This document shows, piece after piece, positions 11,801 through 23,495 of a stretch of DNA of 64,000 bases. The stretch is from Haliclona indistincta. Lineage: Eukaryota > Porifera > Demospongiae > Haplosclerida > Chalinidae. Location of the stretch: assembly GCA_964017065.1 (NCBI GenBank), contig OZ024787.1:13150044-13214043 (forward strand), in the 5' to 3' direction. Position numbers and translations under genes: made by a program. The notes below the pieces were generated by a model. The model saw only the letters and a list, made by a program, of their open reading frames with translations. It was not told the DNA's origin and did no database searches. How positions within the stretch are numbered: position 1 is the stretch's first letter; each line of letters opens with the position of its first letter.

Positions 11801-14800
11801 AAATTAGTAAGATTACTAAATCTGACACATTGAACTGAAAAGGGTTGACATGTCATCGTATGGAATGAGGAATGAATCAAACTAACATGATAAATTCACT
11901 AGTGTATTGTACCTTGAGATATGTAATAAACAAACTAGTGAAATTACAAGATACAATAACTACATTATACTATAATCCACATCAGTTGAGCTGTGACCAT
12001 ACAACTACCAACAACACAACACTACCAGTTGATAATAACACTCACTTTGTCACTGACAGACGGGTCAGCTCCATGTAGAATGAGGAATTTGACAGTATCA
12101 AGATGACCATAAATAGCAGCCCAATGTAGTGGAGTGTTACCATTCTGTGGAAACAAAGAGTGCAATTGTCAGACAATTGTTTAACACATGCATACTTTCA
12201 CAAAATTCAAGAAGGAATCCATAATATTGACCGTGCTATTAAGACTTAGTAGCAGTGTGATTGGATTCTTTTGACAGCGTACAGTTGCTAGCTTTTTTGC
12301 ACAGTAAACCACACCTTCAACATTAGGCAGCGCCTGCTTCTACTTTCAATAGATGACATCAATAATGAACTTTTGATTCAAGAATTTATTAGAGAGGTCA
12401 CAGAACGTTTTCAACCCACACATGATAATAAATGCTCACTTGTTACATTAAACACTACATTGACATGATCACATGCAATAGTACATGTCTCAATACCTCA
12501 AATATTGTGTACAGTGAAATCTGAGCTAGCGGTCACCTGAGTAATGCAGTCACCTCTCTATTGCAGCCATATGCTTAAGTCCCGATCGACATCTGAACAA
12601 TATGATTTACTATCGACTTGTCTAGTGCAGCTCAGTCTATTGCGTAAAGCGCCCACTCAACGAGCGTCCGTCAGTATCGTGTAAAACCTTAATTGTGGTG
12701 ACCAAACAGAAAACCACACCTCTTCACTAACTGACGGTTGGGAATGACTAGCATGCTTAGAGATCGACAAACGAGTGACCACAGTCACCAGACGACCTTG
12801 CTACACTCTTTAGTCAACAGTGAGTAGGTCTAAAACACGTATAATGCTAAAATTATTTTAAAAACAAGCTTTTAGTGTCACAGAATCTCGGCATAATCAC
12901 ACAACTTGCTGTAAGCATTACGTGTGTAATCGTACAGTAGAGACATGATATCAATTTCACTAGACATGTAATGCAGCCAGGTTTCACTGTATCAAAGTCC
13001 AAACCCTCTCATGAAGGATGGACCAGCTGTGCAATAAACAAATATCCAGACCACTAGCCGTTCTTTGACCATGTAAAAAGGCAAATTTCTTGGTAGATTC
13101 TTGGCTGTGCTATCAGAGATTCTCCGTTTATTTAAAACAAGGAGAGCACAATACACGGAACATACACGGAAAATGTAATCGCCATGTGACGTCAAGGGTA
13201 ATGCGCATCGACCACCCAATTAAGTGCGGCTTCTTATCCCGTACTGTAGTATCTATGCTCTGATCCATCACAATCTCATAATGTAGACACACTTTGTACT
13301 TATCATGGTAACTGAACTGATATTAGCACCAGCATTAACCAGCAGCGTCACTATTGCTCGATGACCATTGTTAGCACTCCAGTGTAGTGGTGTGTCTCCA
13401 TCCTATTGACAAACAAGTAAACACAACATGTTATGATCATGTACTATGAGTGTCTCAGTAACAATGATCAACCAACAATAATCCACCATCCAGTACAAAA
13501 CAATAGTAAACAAAACCAGATTTACTGTTATCATCTTTGAATAATAATCATAAATTCCATAAATGTGGCGGGTTACCATTCACTCACACATTATGAATAC
13601 TATATAAGCTATGGTGAGGGCGGGGCTCACAGTACTACACAATACACGCCAATGGCGGAGATCAAGTTCAGAATTTTTCACAAGATTTAAGATTCTGTGT
13701 AGAGAACTGTATTTACTGACTAGTACGTACTTGTAGATAAACAACTTGCGGAGGGATTGACACAGTGCTTCTGGTAAATTCGCTTTGGAGAGATTTTTAT
13801 GATGCTTTATAGTGGCGTAACTACTGTAATGCGCGAGTAGGTGTAACCTAGTAACGGAGTTCAAACAGAATGATGGAATGGAGTCTGTTATAGACCAAAA
13901 ATCGCTGTTTTCCTGAAAATACTCGCTTCTGCTAGTGTTTTAGGCTTAAATAGATATCAGGTATAAATAGATAAATAGACAAATAAATAGATACTTAAAT
14001 AGATATCAGGATATTAGCGAGGGGGCAGTTGCTCCCCCGCTTTTGAAGAACCGGAAGCATATTAATCAGAACTTAGCTTCTAGTAGTCCTCCTGCCTAGA
14101 GAGTGAGTCTAGTACACACTCAGCAGTACAGCATACATGGCGTACATTGCGCGCCATCTCTCAAAGTGTCAAAATGATGTCATCTCATGAATATTAATTA
14201 TATTTAGCATTTGGCGGTGCGCGCATATTTTTACTTTTCTATGGTTTGCCCCTCCGCTCCGTTAATCCTAGTTTCGTCCCTGCTTTATACACTGGTCACT
14301 AACACATATATCTCTGTTTATCGACGATAACTCATGATTCAAGAAAGGTAAAAAGGCTGTGTCAATTTGAAATAAGACGCTTTTCATTGACTAGCTAACT
14401 CTACATGTCACGTTATCTTGTGAGGAACATTTGTACAACGTCCGTGAGGCTGGGTATACACTTTGCAGATTTCACAAGTCGTTGGCTATGCACGGATGCA
14501 CGACATGATGCTTCACAGCGGGTTTTGAGTTGTTCAACAGTCTCTGTAGCAAAAATAATTTTGCTCATTAATATTCATAAATGAACGGTAACCCACCACG
14601 GCACCACCTGAAAATGAAATGTTTTCCAACTCTCATACACAACAAAAACCACATTTACTAAACATGTGACATGAAATCATACTAACTACAGCACTGCAGG
14701 CATCAACAAGTGAAAACTAATGGACAAACTTCAAGTCCACCTTATCTACAAGGGACTCTAGCTCACTATAGAAATGTTACCATAATGTACACGTACCTCA

Positions 14801-17800
14801 TCACGAGCATCAATAACCATATTGCTTTGTTGTAATAGTAGCTTCACCACACCTTCATGTCCTCTAGCAGCACTGATTAGTAGAGGAGTTCGCTGCCACT
14901 GAAACAAAACAATAAAAAATTGTCAACGACAGACACAGTTACAATATTATCCTATTATGAACCTCACACACTCCAATCAAACAGTGTATGTACTGCTAGC
15001 TGGCTACCAATATTCTTATTATACAGTGACAATAATTTTAGGTTCACAATGTAACCATATGACTAGTCTCATTGCCAGCAATGTACGTGGTCATGAGATG
15101 GAATTTTTATTAATAGAATTTAGCAGAGCAAGGAATTACGTTTACTATACGCAAATGATAAAATTAATCTTCCGTGGGTAGTCACAGCAACAAGAACAAC
15201 TATGACTGGTGCTTGCACTATGCTGACAGACCAAAGAGGACCAGTAGATTCAACAGAAGCAACTTCTATAACTTGTAGCATCCCAACAAATCACAAGAGT
15301 CCAGTGTAGACCCAATGACCACAAAGAGAGAGCAGTGGCGGATCTAGGGTGGATCTAGTCTAGCAGCTAATCCTCCCGCCTACTGATAATTGGATGGACG
15401 GCGGAGAGGGTCATAGCCATTCATAGTTTTCAACTGACCAATCAGATTCGTAATGAATATCATTTTCTCCCAAGAAGAAAATGATATTCATTCTTCGTGG
15501 CTTTGTTATTATTATGAATATGATTAAGGTGGCGGGTGCGTATGAATATCATTAATTCTAGATTTCATTCTTTCTTTTCTTTATCGAATTTTTATTCATG
15601 AAAGACTTACCAAACTTTAGCTGCGTATTAAAGTAAGTATCTACTATATAAATAGAAAGTCTAGAATGTAAAGAACAGCATTTAGTGCGCTGTTCGCCTC
15701 TTGCAAGGTTACTGGCCTTCTGTGACGTCTCATTTTCACGAGCTTCGTTTTACAGGAGAACTAATCGTTGTGGAGCTTTGCCTGGCTGTCAGCTTCAGAA
15801 CTATGCATGGATTACCGGTTATTCAGCTCGTGGGGCCAGTAACCAGTTAGTGGGCACGATCAGGAACCCTCTCCAGAGCGCTACAGAGCAAAGGGACCGA
15901 CTTGGGCGAACAGAATGCATAGTTTTATAGAGGGGGCGGAGCTAAAGGTCACAGCCGAATACTATCTAAAAATAGCTAAGTATATGGAAACTAGACGTCA
16001 TAATAGGTTGTGTATTTTTAACGTCCTAGCCATCATCGAGTTAACTTTACTTAGTACGCGGCGCGTGCGCGCTTCCGGCCGGTCACGTATTATTATACTA
16101 CAAAATTTACTATGAATAATTCGTTATTATAATTATGCACCCGCCACCTTAAACATGCAGCTGAACTAGAAGCAGTGTATACACGCGGTTGGAGGCAACG
16201 CCCAGCTAATCATAACGTGGTTTACTTCATTATTATTCATTAAAAATCAATGAATGGCAATGTTTGCTAGACCCTCTCCGCCGTCCATCCAATTATCAGT
16301 AGGCGGGAGGGTTAGCTGCTAGACTAGGGTGGATCCAGAGGTGCGCGCGAACCCCCCTTTGCGCTCAATAATGATATTCACAAGCTAATTAATTGCCATA
16401 CCTTATGAGGAATTAGTCTCGTTCCCAGACCACACCTCTTCCGCTTTGCTTCAGCTATTAAAGCTATTAAACGCGTGACAATGACGTCACCAAGACCGAG
16501 AAAAGTCGAGCAAGCTGCCAGACCCTATCTGAAGCAAAGTGGAAGAGGTGTGGTCTGGGAACGAGACTAATGAGGAATTTAGTTTACACAATCATAACTA
16601 GGGTTTGTCCCACATTCACCACCTGCATGACTGCAGTCAGCTGGCTAAACTAAGAAGTGAAAATGAATTCAACGCAGAATAGGCTAGATTTTAACCAAAA
16701 GTGGGCGTGGTTTTTCAAAAATTCGCGGCGCAAAAGCGCGCCCATTCCACTGAGAACCCCCCTTCTCCAATCCTAGATCCGCCACTGGAGAGTATTGCTT
16801 TGAGTTAATAAAAAGCCTTGGAAATATCTGTTCACTCAATAGTCAATCTGTCACCATAACAAGTTTGGTACATTAACTCACATATAGCATTGCACGAATC
16901 TGAAATCTGCTAAAAACCCAGAGATCAAAACTTTCTAGACTCAAACATGTGAGATACATAAAACATTTGCACAAATACTGTCAGACACCTGCTCTGTATG
17001 TTTGCTTAAATTCAGCGCTGTAACTAGTACTATACGTGCAAGTGATCAGTGAACATGCTGATGTAATTCATCCATTTTGATAATGATTAGCATGTCAAAT
17101 AACAAGATAAGTTGGACAACAAACAACAATGTGATATATTTTACCACTGGAAACTAAAAAGCTGGCATCACTCAACAATACTCTGAAGCTGTCTACCATC
17201 ACAACACCCTTTCCGGCAATATTTGCTTTCAAAAGAATGATCTACAATCTCGTAAGTATAGCTATAGCGTTGGCTGTACTGCTGTACACTATAGTACTTT
17301 TCACACGTATAAGTATTATCAGGAGCCCATGGTATTATTTCACTATCATGACATCAACTATAATTGCAGACATCTCAACCTTCGATTGAGTGCGACCGTG
17401 TGATTTCCATAGTTTAAGGTAGTATGCAGCAAACTTGCCTAGTATATGGAGCTATACGGAAATTCTAAGGTTATGAAACCGTGTGACACATGGCAGACTA
17501 AAGAGGTCTGTATAATTGGGAACGGTACAGTGATCAATACCACACTGTACAAAGATGAATGATCAGTTACTGACTGTGAGTGAGAACTGATGTAGTGTGG
17601 ATTACACACCTGTTACTACATGACTCAACACAATCACACACAACTCACACGGCTTGGGTTATGATAGTTGGGATCAGCTCCCCCTAACAAGAGTTGTCTC
17701 ACTCTTGTCACTACACCTCTCTCACTAGCATCAAAGAGGTCTTGATTCTGTGAACACAACATAACATCATGTATCAAACAATCATGGACAGCTGCTACAC

Positions 17801-17938
17801 TTACAAATAACACATTAATTTAATATAACAAATTAATGACAAATGATCCGATCGAGATGTTTCTGATAACATGCCCTGTTTGACTAGAGACTGAAATTAC
17901 TAGTACTCATCACTCACCAATCGCTCCTGTGAACTCAT
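8830..17938 (-). CDS. Ankyrin-repeat exons of ANK-ROC-COR-Death gene copy A
   Basis: The N-terminal part is spread over seven small exons, all phase 0 at their starts: 17918-17938 (start, MSSQERL), 17649-17747, 14797-14898, 13304-13402, 12046-12144, 9856-9954 and 8830-8902. Middle exons are 99-102 nt, exactly one 33-34-residue ankyrin repeat each, with signatures such as [20 protein letters not shown] and [20 protein letters not shown]. The last exon ends in phase 1 and joins the ROC-COR exon at 2532. The protein would read six ankyrin units, ROC, COR, Death, resembling DAPK without its kinase. The introns are full of MITEs. The exon at 13304 ends in ATG followed by ATAAGT, so its donor GT has become AT. 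The ATG is the first in frame and lies 72 bp from the inserted MITE at 18011. Confidence 0.75.
9290..12800. repeat. Tandem duplication of an ankyrin exon with its flanking introns
   Basis: The block beginning CCCTCACGCATTGCATGTGA at 9290 and running past exon 9856-9954 to about 10560 is repeated from about 10860 through exon 12046-12144 to about 12795. The two exons differ by several substitutions. The second copy is longer because of the MITE at 10974-11588. A third relative of the intron part lies at 62945-63220 in copy B. Confidence 0.85.
10974..11588. mobile_element. hAT-like MITE, CTAGTCTCGT(C/T)CC family, with 7-bp TSD
   Basis: Long terminal inverted repeats (about 75 bp, including CAGACCC and CCGCTTTGCTTGGTAGAG) are flanked by CAGCTCT at 10967-10973 and 11589-11595. 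The unoccupied form of this site is seen in the sister copy at about 9405. Two relatives are at 16413-16569 and 18011-19149. Confidence 0.88.
13564..14604. mobile_element. MITE-like element with GTGGCGGGTTACC inverted ends
   Basis: The left end GTGGCGGGTTACCATTCA and the right end TGAACGGTAACCCACCAC are inverted copies, both followed inward by a TATGAAT-like block. The interior has a short tandem ATAAATAGATA stretch at 13950-14010 and no convincing gene. I could not define a clean target duplication. Confidence 0.65.
15355..16327. mobile_element. MITE nested in the 15333 element, 7-bp TSD
   Basis: Ends CTAGTCTAGCAGCTAA and the inverse, continuing inward through CCCGCCTACTGATAATTGG, are flanked by GGTGGAT on both sides. 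The interior is itself interrupted by a TTAA element. Confidence 0.85.
15524..16152. mobile_element. piggyBac-like TTAA MITE
   Basis: It is bounded by TTAA at 15524-15527 and 16149-16152, with inverted ends GGTGGCGGGTGC and GCACCCGCCACC. A second family member with TTAAGGTGGCGG ends is at 35451-36303. There is no transposase. Confidence 0.75.
16413..16569. mobile_element. 157-bp MITE, TTAGTCTCGTTCCCAGACC family, 8-bp TSD
   Basis: This is a minimal element made almost only of its inverted ends, flanked by ATGAGGAA at 16405-16412 and 16570-16577. Same family as 18011-19149 and 10974-11588. Confidence 0.88.
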
Positions 17939-18010
17939 TATAGTTCTGTTGTAAAGTTGAGGAAGATAGAGAAAGTGAGAGAAAAGGGTCAGGCTGCTGC
18001 GAAAGCGCAG
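17939..18010 (-). promoter_or_regulatory. Remnant of short upstream region of copy A gene
   Basis: Only 72 bp separate the start codon of copy A from the MITE at 18011. This block, 19150-19164 and 26371-26467 together would make the original intergenic spacer to NPL4. No clear core promoter motif is visible. Confidence 0.35.
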
Positions 18011-18615
18011 TTAGTCTCGTTCCCAGACCACACCTCTTCCGCTTTGCTTCTGAGAGGGTCTGGCAGCTTGCTCGACTTTTCTCGGTCTTGATGACGTTTC
18101 ATTCTCAGAAAATGGGAATGACCAATCAGATCGCCTTATTTTCAAAATTCACATGACAAACGCGCCGTTGAGCACATGATCAACATGGCGATAGTGCAGT
18201 GTGTTCAGATTCATCGATGACAGAGAGCATCTAGGGTAATCTTCGTTGACTAATAAGTACTACGAGGCAGCCAGCCACTTCTTAGCTGGCTCAAACGAGC
18301 GATTTCGCTACCAACAGGTGTGAAAAAATAATTTGCGATTTATTGTTGTTGTCATTACATTTGTGAGCGCTGCCATCTTCGAGCGCCACCAAGGAACACA
18401 GCATAGTACCTGTCGTGTCTTCCTGACCTGATCTATAACTATTGTCGAGTGCTTTAGTTTATGTGACCACAGACATTAGTATACGGGATTGTCTTTGTTC
18501 ACTCAATCCCAGGTCCGGATGTATTACGTCACGGGCAGGAAGCACGTGACATGCCCGCGCACGTGTACTATAAAAGAATATTACTATAAAGCCTCGTTCC
18601 AAGGCAAAGCAAGCA

Positions 18616-18715
18616 TCAGGTCTCGGTGGCTCAGTGGGTAGGTGGTGTGTATGGCAGTGTGGTGTGCTAGGTTCAATCCCTCAGCAAGTGCTACTTTTTT
18701 CTTTTTTTTTTTCAC
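18616..18715 (+). repeat. tRNA-like (SINE-type) Pol III promoter segment
   Basis: It shows a box A-like TGGCTCAGTGGGTAGG and a box B-like GGTTCAATCCC at the usual spacing, followed by a poly-T tract. The ends do not pair as an acceptor stem, so it is a tRNA-derived sequence and not a working tRNA. The same segment occurs reversed at about 25940-26030. Confidence 0.6.
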
Positions 18716-18734
18716 TAATAAAAACTGTTATTCA

Positions 18735-18880
18735 GACGTTAGTCTCCCGACGATCCTTAGTTAGGAAGACACTCCCGACGATCCTTAGTTAGGAAGACAC
18801 TCCCGACGATCCTTAGTTAGTTAGGAAGACCCTCCCGACGATCCTTAGTTAGTTAGGAAGACCCTCCCGACTTTGCGCAG
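18735..18880. repeat. Tandem repeat, about 28-34-bp unit
   Basis: The repeated unit contains CCCGACGATCCTTAGTTAGG and AAGAC(A/C)CT. The same array, reversed, is found at 24775-24890 and 25790-25890 in the sister element. Confidence 0.85.
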
Positions 18881-19489
18881 TTAGGCGAAGTTTTTTAAGG
18901 TCTTGGGTTTAGTATTTAGTTTTGTTTAGCACGTGAATACCATAGCAACGAGTGTGACGTAATACATCCGGACCTGGGATTGAGTGAACAAAGCCAATCC
19001 CATTAGTATACAGACAATTTGTCCGCATATTGCATCCGTGTAGCTATTGAACGCGTGACAATGACGTCACCAAGACCGAGAAAAGTCGAGCAAGCTGCCA
19101 GACCCTCTCAGAAGCAAAGCGGAAGAGGTGTGGTCTGGGAACGAGACTAAAGCGCAGTGATAAGGACTTGTCATCCCGATGCAGTCTCAGGCCGATGCAC
19201 TCTCAGGCCAGTACCACGCCCACCAGATGCACTCTCAGGCCAGTGCTACGCTCACCTAACTTCCTGTCGAACACATGACCAGCGCATGGTTCAAGTCGCC
19301 TTCTCGTGATCTATTGATAGGCCGGGCTCAAGTGCACGCCAGCTTGCTCAACCTACTGCAATGTCTGTGGCACACTGGATGACGACTACTAGGCCAGAAC
19401 TGTATCGTGCACAGGCTAGCTGCCACACAATCTCCACCGTTGAGTTGCAAAGCCAACCTAGACCTGTCCTCTCAGGTTAGTCTATGCGT

Positions 19490-20330
19490 GCATGCACTCT
19501 ATCAGACCTGTCATCTCTTGATGCACTCTCAGGCTAGTCTCCATTCTATCAGACCTGTCATCTCTTGATGCACTCTCAGGTTAGTCTATCCATTCTATCA
19601 GACCTGTCATCTCTTGATGCACTCTCAGGTTAGTTTATCCATTCTATCAGACCTGTCATCTCTTGATGCACTCTCAGGCTACAGGTGTAGTCTCCATTCT
19701 ATCAGACCTGTCATCTCTTGATGCACTCTCAGGCTACAGGTGTAGTCTCCATTCTATCAGACCTGTCATCTCTTGATGCACTCTCAGGTTAGTCTCCTTT
19801 CTATCAGACCTGTCATCTCTTGATGCACTCTCAGGTTAGTCTATCCATTCTATCAGACCTGTCATCTCTTGATGCACTCTCAGGTTAGTCTATCCATTCT
19901 ATCAGACCTGTCATCTCTTGATGCACTCTCAGGTTAGTCTATCCATTCTATCAGACCTGTCATCTCTTGATGCACTCTCAGCTGGCTAGTCTCCTTTCTA
20001 TTAGACCTGTCATCTCTTGATGCACTCTCAGGTTAGTCTATCCATTCTATCAGACCTGTCATCTCTTGATGCACTCTCAGGTTAGTCAATCCATTCTATT
20101 AGACCTGTCATCTCTTGATGCACTCTCAGGCTAGTCTCCATTATATCAGACCTGTCATCTCTTGATGCACTCTCAGGCTAGTCTCCATTCTATTAGACCT
20201 GTCATCTCTTGATGCACTCTCAGGTTAGTCTATCCATTCTATCAGACCTGTCATCTCTTGATGCACTCTCAGGTTAGTCTATCCATTCTATCAGACGTGT
20301 CATCTCTTGATGCTCTCTCATGCAGGCTAC
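19490..20330. repeat. Satellite array, 49-59-bp unit, about 17 copies
   Basis: The unit contains TATCAGACCTGTCATCTCTT and GATGCACTCTCAGGTTAGTC. It sits at the inner end of the left arm of the 7.2-kb element. The right arm has only three or four copies in reverse (24340-24550). Confidence 0.9.
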
Positions 20331-20698
20331 CAATCCATTCTCTCAGGACACATCATTCCTTATTTTATGCCTGCGTGCCAAACATGTAGTATGCCTGTCA
20401 TAGGTTTTAGTCTGATTTACTCACACTGGCAGTATAACACATCCACTTTCTTCTTGCAAATAATTATCTGTCACATTTTATTGAGTGTATGGTGTATATT
20501 AAAATTAGACAATACATGATGTAGTTTGAAATTTTAAAATAATTATAACCATACAATGCTGTCATGATGTTTTCATTGGACATTTCTGGATTACAATTCA
20601 TGAGTGCCAGTTTCATTGCCTGTTATGCATGACAATAATACATTACATGTAATTTGCATTTTTTTGCATTTGCATGCTTACTGATAGATTAACTTTAC

Positions 20699-23190
20699 CT
20701 CACGAAACAAAATGTTGTGGGCAAGCTGGAACTCCAGGTTTTCATCAGCATTAACGCTGCAGCTAGTTCTCAAATCTATTAGTTGGTTGACAAGACTATC
20801 TAGCTGTGTACATACATGTGGCAAAATGAATAGGTTTTTCCATAACAAGTTGAAGCATACCTCTGTCCTGATCATCTGAGTAGTGATTAATTGAGTTGCC
20901 AATTGCCGAATCTTTCAGCCGTTCGATTTTTTCCAGTGGCTACCAAGGAGTATGCTTCTGTTTTGAGATTGGACAGTACCTTCTACAATTGCCCTAAAAT
21001 ATTTCTAACAATAATTAAAACATTAACACTAGTTTCACTTTCTTAAATATACATAAACCTGATATTCAGTGATACATCTTTCTACTTGTTGTACTGATGG
21101 GCACACAGCACTATTTTTTAATCTCTGCTCTTCTGTTTCTTCGCAACTGGTCACATGATGATTGTATTTTTTTTGGGAAAACTTACCTACTGTCACCGCT
21201 GCTTTCAGGACTGCTTTGAGGTGGAGATAATCTATAATAATTACACTAATAGATTGAAAATAGCTGTTGCTATACTCTTACGGAATACTTGCATACTGTA
21301 CAAAAATATTTCCCAACCACCAGCATATTTGTCGCATGTCCATTATTATAGCTCATAATGTTACTTAAAATAATTAATAGCATGCAGTTTACCACAGAGA
21401 AGTCACATGCTGCTCCAGTTATTTTGCAAGCACCATTAAAGTAAAGCATAAGTTTACACTCTTATCATTCACACCACAGTCGTTTCCAAATGTTTGCCTA
21501 GAATGTCCCTGTTATACAATGTAAGTAAATCAAGTGATGTTTTTATTTTATGATCACCTCAATGTCACGAGTTACTATCACTTTCCATCCTTTAGGAACG
21601 TTTTGGTTGATTCATTCTTCAGAATAACTTGGCTCACAATCAGTCTATAAGAACATGATTTTTTATTATATAGTTGCAATTATGCAGCTTACAATAACAC
21701 ATTAGTATATGAAGCATTCCGACCACCTAAAGGGTCCAGATAGAAGACCTCTTTGTGAGAAATATCAATCCCCTATTATTATAAAATAGTTTCTGACTGT
21801 ATACTTTGCAATTATTATACAGCTAAAAAACAATGATAGCTTACAGCTAAACAGCAGTACCTGCCCTGCAGATTTGCTGCCATTAACAATAATTCTGTGC
21901 CATCAAGTGTCTGTATCAATAGAGTTTCGTAATGAGCATTATATTATTCTGAGTTCACTTACAGGTATTCATGAAAACACAGATTATCAATCAATGCTTT
22001 AGTCATGAAGTGATTGTCAATCACATGAACCTATATAGATTGAGGTATTAAAAAAACAGATGATAAAACAGAATGCTTGTAACCTTTCTGGTAGCATCAA
22101 TGGCGATATCTTCAACATTGCATCAATCATCTGCAATTTATTACAGTGTAAATTTTAACAAAAAAAATATTACGTACTCCGCCAGTCAGATCCTTTCCTT
22201 CTATCAAATACCTAAGGTCTTGTGGATAGACCACTGCTTCTACTTCTCTAAGAATAAACTGCTTGCTCTTACTGTTACAGCTCAAAGCAACCCTTTGTAC
22301 CTGCATGCAGGTGTAAATAATGGCATAGATTGAACTTGCATCCTATGTCACAAACCTTTTGCATCTCCAACTCTGTAAGAGGTGTTAACCACACAACATC
22401 TACAGTATGGTCTGTAATGGCATCAGACTAACATTGAGAAGAACTTGCAGTTACTAATCTATATATTCACATCTACGAAGAGTAAAAGCTGTTGGGTATA
22501 TTCATCTATATAGTTACACATTATTCCTTGGTTATATAGCGGTTTCAGAGTGAGAATTGTAGGCTGAATCGAAAGAACAATGCAGTCATGTTGTTTGGTA
22601 ACTGTAGTTGCTAAAAGTGTTTCATCTGCAAAAGATTGTAGAAGTAATAATTATAACAACTTTTACAACTGTACCATGGCCAGTGTTGTCAAAAATAGAG
22701 TTGTACGACAATGGAAGAACCTTGCAGTCATCAATTGCTACATCTGCAAAACATTTGCTCTACAGATATTATTGATTGTTAATTTGTTAGATACCTCGAT
22801 CAGTGATGTCAGAGTAAGCAAAGTCATTATGATGTAGAGGAGTTCTAATGTAGAGTTTCACATGTACCTTGGTCATTAGAAGTGTTGCATGGTGATGAAA
22901 CAGCCTTGCTGTCATGACATGCGAGTCCTATAATTGTACATCCATACACAATAATAATATCCCTAAAAGTTTACTACTGAAGCTTTATACCTGCTGTTGT
23001 TGCCATCACTCTTCTCATTTCTTCAAGACACACATGCATTCTTGTTCTTTTCTCGATGTCTTTAACAGCTTGGTCATTTATTCTTTCATTGCGTCGTTGC
23101 AGAATCAGTCGCATCAAAAATGTGACTGCAAGGTGACGTATTGTCAAATCTCTCTTCACTGCATGCTCTGTGGAGTTGTTCTGCAACTTG
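20699..23190 (-). pseudogene. Decayed multi-exon gene with Ulp1/SENP-like cysteine-protease signature
   Basis: About a dozen short exons with AG acceptors and GT donors can be read on the minus strand. From N- to C-terminus: about 23150-22990 (Arg/Glu-rich helix with QRRNERINDQAVKD), 22900, 22740-22680, 22625-22520, 22420-22367, 22305-22180 (REVEAVVYPQDLRYLIEG), 22120, 22030-21965, 21945-21865, 21775-21715 (EVFYLDPLGG), 21640-21560 (VPKGWKVIVTRDIE), 21510-21455 (RQTFGNDCGVN) and then charged helical exons to 20699. A YLDPL strand followed by Q-x5-DCGV is the catalytic Asp/Gln/Cys pattern of C48 (Ulp1/SENP) peptidases. Where HW would be expected the sequence reads YC, and two in-frame TGA codons stand at probable Trp positions, so it is decayed. 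It is carried inside an inverted-repeat element. Fold assignment rests on motifs only. Confidence 0.55.
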
Positions 23191-23429
23191 TGTGTTTAGC
23201 TGGCCTGCAAGCTGAGGGACAAACTTTGTCCTTCTCAGGATCTCTCTTTTTTGCTTGGTGTTTTGTTCATGAAGAACATCAAAAAGGCAATAATGGTCAG
23301 AAACACCTAATTTAAAATATTAACATCTGTATAAGTGTAGTGTAGTATAATGTGTAGTATGTAGGTATCTGAGCAAGTAGCTCGGCATAGCTACCATAGA
23401 CACCTGGAGGCCTGTTCAGTGCCATAGAC

Positions 23430-23495
23430 ACCAATGCAAGCAAGCAAACAAGCAAGCAAGCAAGCAAGCAGGCAGGCAGGCAGGCAAGGAAGCAG
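23430..23495. repeat. Tetranucleotide repeat (CAAG)n-(CAGG)n
   Basis: A short run of CAAG then CAGG units within the 7.2-kb element. Confidence 0.9.

Larger units (their letters stand above)
15333..16787. mobile_element. Outer MITE of a four-element nest, CAGTGGCGGATCTAGG ends
   Basis: The ends CAGTGGCGGATCTAGG and CCTAGATCCGCCACTG are exact inverses, flanked by GAGAG on both sides. A relative with CAGTGGCGTAGGAA ends and a GTTAG 5-bp duplication sits at 30479-30820. Inside are three other elements (15355-16327, 15524-16152, 16413-16569). Confidence 0.85.
18485..19001. mobile_element. Mutator-like MITE with 10-bp TSD carrying a tRNA-like segment
   Basis: Inverted ends of about 48 bp (GGGATTG-CTTTGTTCACTC, then AATCCCAGGTCCGGATGTAT) are flanked by ATTAGTATAC at 18475-18484 and 19002-19011. 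The 10-bp duplication is typical of Mutator-like elements. Inside are a tRNA-like segment and 28-34-bp tandem repeats. A larger inverted-orientation relative is at 24647-26148. Confidence 0.9.
18011..19149. mobile_element. hAT-like MITE with nested element, 8-bp TSD
   Basis: Ends TTAGTCTCGTTCCCAGACC and the inverse GGTCTGGGAACGAGACTA are flanked by AAGCGCAG at 18003-18010 and 19150-19157. A 517-bp Mutator-like element is nested at 18485-19001. It lies between the copy A start and the 7.2-kb element. Confidence 0.9.

Noticed and set aside
18616..18700. Functional tRNA gene
   Set aside because: Box A and box B are present but the flanking sequences cannot form an acceptor stem; it is embedded in a MITE and repeated there.
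19490..20330. Possible CRISPR-like array
   Set aside because: Units are continuous tandem satellite copies with no unique spacers, in a eukaryotic context.
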